A stretch of DNA of 5,365 bases from Methyloprofundus sp. (GTDB lineage Bacteria > Pseudomonadota > Gammaproteobacteria > Methylococcales > Methylomonadaceae), in assembly GCA_030636485.1 (NCBI GenBank), contig DAOVWV010000141.1, positions 1 to 5,365 on the forward strand, read 5' to 3'. Made by a program: the position numbers and the translations under genes. Under the pieces are notes generated by a model. It was given only the letters and a program-made list of their open reading frames with translations, was not told the origin of the DNA and made no database searches. Of the stretch, positions 1-5,365 are shown one piece after another; the first letter of the stretch is position 1; the number at the start of each line of letters is the position of its first letter.

Positions 1-53
1 CCACGTGAATCAATCACCTCGCGTGCGCATATTTCTTTTATTGTCGAACTCAT
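1..53 (-). CDS. eno: Enolase, N-terminal fragment (runs off the left edge)
   Basis: Reading the minus strand from the ATG at 53-51 gives MSSTIKEICAREVIDSRG before the window ends. This matches the conserved enolase N-terminus, where a short beta-strand is followed by the REIxDSRGNPT motif. Enolase interconverts 2-phosphoglycerate and phosphoenolpyruvate in the cytoplasm; in E. coli it is also part of the RNA degradosome together with PNPase, whose gene lies upstream here. Only 17 codons plus two bases are present, so no catalytic residue can be checked. The start is supported by a GGAG at 70-67, 13 bases upstream, which is a slightly long spacing. A nearer ATG at 72-70 reads only three codons before a stop. 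The gene follows kdsA after 37 bases with no terminator, so it is probably the third gene of the pyrG-kdsA-eno operon, an order common in beta- and gamma-proteobacteria. Confidence 0.9.
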   Translation of the reverse strand, partial: MSSTIKEICAREVIDSR

Positions 54-90
54 TGCTGATTTATTTCTCCATTAATTGTTTTTTACGGTA

Positions 91-2570
<2,480 letters not shown>

Positions 2571-2594
2571 CTAAAGAATGTATATATTGTTGGC

Positions 2595-2683
2595 AGTAGC
2601 TACAGCCCCCCCATATATTTCTACAAGGTTATTAGCAGAAATGCGTACATTTCCCAGCAAACTTTCGGGTTGCCATAGCTACT
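2595..2683 (-). promoter_or_regulatory. Possible structured 5' leader of pyrG
   Basis: On the minus strand, bases 2683-2676 (AGTAGCTA) pair perfectly with 2602-2595 (TAGCTACT). The stem continues through two G-U pairs (2675/2603, 2674/2604) and two Watson-Crick pairs (2673/2605, 2672/2606). After a 2x2 internal loop come three G-C pairs (2669-2667 with 2609-2611), for about 15 pairs in all. Inside it, 2654-2637 forms a 7-pair hairpin (GAAATG, loop UACG, CATTTC, plus one closing G-U pair), and AAGTT/AACCTT could add a bulged stem between them. The G-U positions are C-A mismatches if the plus strand is transcribed, so the fold favours RNA read into pyrG. I do not recognise a known riboswitch family and no U-tract follows, so attenuation by termination is not evident. 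Chance pairing or a decayed inverted-repeat element cannot be excluded. Confidence 0.3.
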
Positions 2684-2773
2684 TAATGAGGCTTTGATTT
2701 GACATGATACCTACCGGCACTTATCAAAATCGTCTTCTACAAATGCAAAACCATACAATTAAATTAACAGAGT

Positions 2774-2802
2774 ATTTTAATCCACATTCTCTCTTTCGTC
2801 AT
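2774..2802 (-). promoter_or_regulatory. Candidate sigma70-type promoter for pyrG operon
   Basis: Read on the minus strand, a -10-like TAAAAT (2779-2774, five of six consensus bases) lies 17 bases after a -35-like ATGACG (2802-2797, four of six). Transcription would begin near 2767 and give a leader of roughly 210 bases before the pyrG ATG, which includes the proposed folded region. In AT-rich DNA such matches arise by chance, so this is the best of several weak candidates rather than a firm call. Confidence 0.3.
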
Positions 2803-2842
2803 TGCATTTTTTTTAAAAGTGACGTGAGTACGGTCGCTATTT

Positions 2843-2981
2843 TTTACAGGGCAATTATTTAATATGAATTAAACTTAAAAATCAACAAGTTAAATAACAA
2901 CATCTATACCAGCATATTCTAATTAATGGATTTTATTCTTCCAGTGGTTACGGTTATGAAATGCATTGAGAATTTACAGGG
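2843..2981. repeat. Direct repeat of TTTACAGGG, two copies 130 bases apart
   Basis: TTTACAGGG occurs at 2843-2851 and again at 2973-2981. Each copy is followed by similar AT-rich sequence (CAATTATTTAA and ATTATTAAA). Two copies of a short word in a non-coding gap could be protein-binding sites (CCCTGTAAA on the pyrG-sense strand), a remnant duplication or chance. No function is assigned. Confidence 0.35.
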
Positions 2982-3059
2982 ATTATTAAACCCTCGCCCC
3001 TAAAGCATCTTCTGATTAATCTTCCATCACACTAATAAACGAGCAACTTCATTTCCCAT

Positions 3060-3086
3060 AAAAAAAGGGCCTTACGGCCCTTTTTT
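3060..3086 (-). terminator. Rho-independent terminator of pnp
   Basis: The stem GGGCC (3067-3071) / GGCCC (3076-3080) has a four-base loop that reads GUAA, a GNRA-type tetraloop, on the minus strand. It is flanked by six A's and six T's that extend the pairing to 11. On the pnp-sense strand the hairpin runs into seven T's (3066-3060). It begins 19 bases after the pnp stop. The near-symmetrical A and T tracts mean it could also stop transcription arriving from the other direction. Confidence 0.92.
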
Positions 3087-3105
3087 GTCGCTAAGTCGAA
3101 GTAAA

Positions 3106-5196
3106 CTAGCCTTCTTCTTTGCCAACCTCTTTCATGCTTAATCTTACACGGCCTTGGCGGTCAATTTCCAGAACCTTGACCTTAACAACATCACCTTCTG
3201 ATAATTTATCGCTGACTTTGTCAACATGCTCATTAGTGATTTGCGAAATATGTACCAGACCATCTTTACCTGGAAGAATCGTTACAAAAGCACCAAAATC
3301 CATTAAACGAGCGACTTTACCTTCGTAGATTTTACCCACTTCTACTTCAGCGGTGATTTCTTCAATGATTTTCTTCGCGGCTTCTCCAGCGGCTTTATCA
3401 ACAGAAGAGACATTGACTGTGCCGTCATCTGTTAAATCAATATTCGCACCTGTCTGTTCAGTAATACCACGAATCGTTGCACCACCTTTACCGATGACTT
3501 CACGAATTTTGCTAGGATCAATTTTAAAGGTAATGATTCTTGGTGCATAATCTGACATCTCTTCACGAGTTGTCGATAATGCCTTATTCATTTCATCTAA
3601 AATATGCAAACGCCCTGCTTTTGCCTGTTCTAAAGCAGTGCTCATGATTTCTGAGGTGATACCATCAATTTTGATATCCATTTGCAAAGCAGTAATACCT
3701 TGCTCAGAACCTGCTACCTTAAAGTCCATATCGCCTAAATGATCTTCATCACCGACAATATCAGACAATACAGCAAATTCATCGCCTTCTTTGATCAAGC
3801 CCATTGCGATACCCGCAACTGGCGCTTTAAGAGGAACACCTGCATCCATTAATGCCAGGCTAGTTCCACAAACAGAAGCCATAGAGCTAGAACCGTTTGA
3901 TTCGGTAATTTCTGATACCACACGGATGGTATAAGGGAATTCAGTCATATCCGGCATAACAGCGGCAACACCACGCTTTGCCAAACGACCATGACCAATC
4001 TCACGACGTTTAGGTGAACCCACAAAACCTGTTTCCCCAACACTGTATGGAGGAAAATTGTAATGCAACATAAACGGCTCTTTATACTCGCCCGCCAATG
4101 CATCAATAATCTGTGCATCACGCTCAGTACCTAGCGTTGCAACCACTAATGCCTGTGTTTCACCACGCGTAAACAATGCCGAACCATGAGTACGGTTTAG
4201 TACACCAGTACGTACCGCAATCGGTCTAACAACATCCAGTTCACGACCATCAATACGCTTTTTATCACTTAAAATAGCCGAGCGTACCACTCTTTTTTCA
4301 ATGTCTTCGATAATGTCACGTATCGCTGATTCTTCATACTGCTCATCAGCCGTCAGCTTTTCAACAACTGCCGCTCTAATGTCGCTTAAGGCATCCTGAC
4401 GATCCAGCTTCACTGCAATCTGATAAGCCGTCGCAATAGACGCTTCAACTTCACTGCTTACCAAAGCTTCTAATGTTGTATCAGCGACTGGAGCAACCCA
4501 GTTATACAACGGTGTATTGACTTCAGCAGCAAATTCATTAATCGCTGTAACCGCCACCTGCATTTGCTCATGACCAAACAACACCGAACCTAACATCACT
4601 TCTTCAGTCAAGTTATCCGCTTCGGACTCAACCATCAAGACAGCGTGCTCTGTCCCCGCAACCACCAAGTTTAGCAATGAGCCTTCTAATTGTTCTTTAT
4701 TTGGGTTTAAAATATATTCGCCATCAATGTAGCCAACCCGTGCAGCCCCAACCGGCCCATTAAAAGGTAGTCCAGAAACGGCTAAAGCCGCAGACGCGCC
4801 TATTAGCGCAGGAATTTCAGGATCAACTTCAGGGTTTAAAGAAACAACCGTGATAATAATCTGAACTTCGTTAGTATACCCTTTAGGAAATAAAGGACGA
4901 ATCGGTCTATCGACCAAGCGACAGGTTAAAGTTTCTGTTTCTGTCGGACGACCTTCACGTTTAAAAAATCCACCTGGGATTTTACCAGCTGCATACGCTT
5001 TCTCTTGGTAATTCACAGTCAGTGGAAAAAAATCCCCACCATTTGCTTCTTTTTTACCAACAACTGAAACTAAAAGCGTCGTGCCTTCAACATCGATCAT
5101 CACTGCGCCACTTGTCTGGCGTGCAATTTCACCTGTTTCAATGCTAACTAGCTGTTCACCGTATTGAAATTCTTTTCTGATTGGGTTCAGATTCAC
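3106..5196 (-). CDS. pnp: Polyribonucleotide nucleotidyltransferase (PNPase)
   Basis: The 696-residue PNPase degrades RNA processively 3' to 5' by phosphorolysis, releasing nucleoside diphosphates, and can add tails in reverse. It forms a ring-shaped trimer and in many proteobacteria joins the RNA degradosome. Domain order is normal: a first RNase PH-like core with FFKREGRP (77-84) and [12 protein letters not shown] (93-104), a helical linker (about 215-310), a second RNase PH core with IDGRE (315-319), [13 protein letters not shown] (336-348), [11 protein letters not shown] (434-444) and [16 protein letters not shown] (478-493), then a KH domain (about 553-612, IGKGG 568-572) and an S1 domain (about 620-690). 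Asp485, Asp491 and Lys493 correspond to catalytic Asp486, Asp492 and Lys494 of E. coli. It ends just after S1 and lacks the short low-complexity tail of the E. coli protein (711 residues). The start codon is GTG; no ATG lies between it and the in-frame upstream stop (5217-5215). It follows rpsO, as in many bacteria. Confidence 0.98.
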   Translation of the reverse strand: MNLNPIRKEFQYGEQLVSIETGEIARQTSGAVMIDVEGTTLLVSVVGKKEANGGDFFPLTVNYQEKAYAAGKIPGGFFKREGRPTETETLTCRLVDRPIRPLFPKGYTNEVQIIITVVSLNPEVDPEIPALIGASAALAVSGLPFNGPVGAARVGYIDGEYILNPNKEQLEGSLLNLVVAGTEHAVLMVESEADNLTEEVMLGSVLFGHEQMQVAVTAINEFAAEVNTPLYNWVAPVADTTLEALVSSEVEASIATAYQIAVKLDRQDALSDIRAAVVEKLTADEQYEESAIRDIIEDIEKRVVRSAILSDKKRIDGRELDVVRPIAVRTGVLNRTHGSALFTRGETQALVVATLGTERDAQIIDALAGEYKEPFMLHYNFPPYSVGETGFVGSPKRREIGHGRLAKRGVAAVMPDMTEFPYTIRVVSEITESNGSSSMASVCGTSLALMDAGVPLKAPVAGIAMGLIKEGDEFAVLSDIVGDEDHLGDMDFKVAGSEQGITALQMDIKIDGITSEIMSTALEQAKAGRLHILDEMNKALSTTREEMSDYAPRIITFKIDPSKIREVIGKGGATIRGITEQTGANIDLTDDGTVNVSSVDKAAGEAAKKIIEEITAEVEVGKIYEGKVARLMDFGAFVTILPGKDGLVHISQITNEHVDKVSDKLSEGDVVKVKVLEIDRQGRVRLSMKEVGKEEG

Positions 5197-5205
5197 TATT
5201 GTTTT

Positions 5206-5209
5206 TCCT
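5206..5209 (-). promoter_or_regulatory. Ribosome binding site deciding the pnp GTG start
   Basis: AGGA on the minus strand lies nine bases before the GTG at 5196-5194, a normal spacing, and supports that codon as the start. The leader between the rpsO terminator and the GTG is only about 65 bases. It can form a weak seven-pair stem (CTGGGTT at 5251-5245 with AATCCAG at 5228-5222, one G-U) upstream of this site. I see no long perfect hairpin of the kind RNase III cuts in the E. coli pnp leader, and no convincing promoter, although -10-like TAAAAT occurs in the stem loop. Confidence 0.7.
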
Positions 5210-5263
5210 ATGTATTAAAGACTGGATTTTATTATTGGCTATTCAACCCAGAAATAAGGCAAT

Positions 5264-5291
5264 AAAAAAGCGGTCAATCATGACCGCTTTT
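5264..5291 (-). terminator. Rho-independent terminator of rpsO
   Basis: The stem AGCGGTCA (5269-5276) / TGACCGCT (5281-5288) is eight perfect pairs with a four-base loop. On the minus strand it ends in a run of six T's (5269-5264), the first of them inside the stem. It starts 13 bases after the rpsO stop. Because no strong promoter is seen between it and pnp, read-through probably supplies part of pnp expression, as known for E. coli rpsO-pnp. Confidence 0.9.
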
Positions 5292-5304
5292 CATTACTTA
5301 GGTT

Positions 5305-5365
5305 TTATTTACGTAGACCTAGGCGTGCAATTAACGACTTATAACGTTCTACATCTTTTCTTTTC
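5305..5365 (-). CDS. rpsO: 30S ribosomal protein S15, C-terminal fragment (runs off the right edge)
   Basis: The minus strand from 5364 reads KRKDVERYKSLIARLGLRK and then TAA (5307-5305). This aligns without gaps to the end of S15 (E. coli KRKDVARYTQLIERLGLRR), the last helix and basic tail of an 89-residue protein. S15 binds 16S rRNA helices 20-22 early in 30S assembly and in E. coli represses its own translation; the leader where that would happen lies outside the window. Only about the last 19 residues are present. The identity is supported by the strong match and by pnp lying immediately downstream behind a terminator. Confidence 0.93.
   Translation of the reverse strand, partial: KRKDVERYKSLIARLGLRK

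Noticed and set aside
2632..2676. A 14-codon minus-strand frame (MATRKFAGKCTHFC) inside the pyrG leader, considered as a leader peptide.
   Set aside because: There is no Shine-Dalgarno sequence at usable spacing, no run of regulatory codons, and no downstream terminator to be controlled.
2595..2683. Small transposable element (MITE) bounded by the inverted repeat AGTAGCTA/TAGCTACT.
   Set aside because: No flanking target-site duplication is visible, the arms are short, and no second copy is in the window. It cannot be excluded without a genome search.
2578..2697. A 39-codon plus-strand open frame from ATG at 2578, antisense to the pyrG leader.
   Set aside because: It has no ribosome binding site, resembles no protein I recognise, and an open frame of this length is expected by chance in a 500-base gap.
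2595..2704. GEMM (cyclic di-GMP) riboswitch, suggested by CAAAGCC and GGCAACC words on the minus strand.
   Set aside because: The conserved GGGCAAACC...GGGACGCAAAGCC core and its two helices cannot be laid out; only short words match.

Overview
The window is a core housekeeping region of a Gram-negative proteobacterial chromosome, with every gene on the minus strand. Transcription therefore runs from high to low coordinates: rpsO (3' end only), pnp, a gene-free gap of about 550 bases, pyrG, kdsA, eno (5' end only). The two edge fragments are short but read clearly as the C-terminus of ribosomal protein S15 and the N-terminus of enolase. KDO-8-phosphate synthase implies a lipopolysaccharide outer membrane. 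The rpsO-pnp and pyrG-kdsA-eno orders, moderate-to-low GC and a class II (metal-type) KdsA suggest a gamma- or beta-proteobacterium. A methanotroph-like gammaproteobacterium (Methylococcales) is a plausible guess, but that is inference only.

Right part (about 3060-5365): rpsO ends in a strong intrinsic terminator. After a short leader comes pnp, which starts at GTG with a visible Shine-Dalgarno sequence and is closed by a second strong intrinsic terminator at 3060-3086. S15 and PNPase are a classic pair, with partial read-through of the rpsO terminator feeding pnp.

Middle part (2556-3059): no convincing gene. It is AT-rich and holds a candidate sigma70-type promoter for pyrG (2774-2802), a repeated 9-mer and small palindromes. 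It also holds a potentially structured pyrG leader (2595-2683), in which a long-range stem encloses a hairpin with a UACG loop. The non-Watson-Crick positions used to extend these stems form G-U pairs only in RNA read towards pyrG. This leader is the only part of the window that might be undescribed, and the evidence is modest.

Left part (1-2555): pyrG (CTP synthase) and kdsA overlap by four bases (ATGA), and eno follows kdsA after 37 bases with no terminator, so the three look like one operon. CTP from PyrG is used to make CMP-KDO, KdsA makes the KDO-8-phosphate precursor, and enolase sits at the PEP node that supplies KdsA. I see no mobile element, CRISPR array, tRNA, defence system or other accessory cargo.
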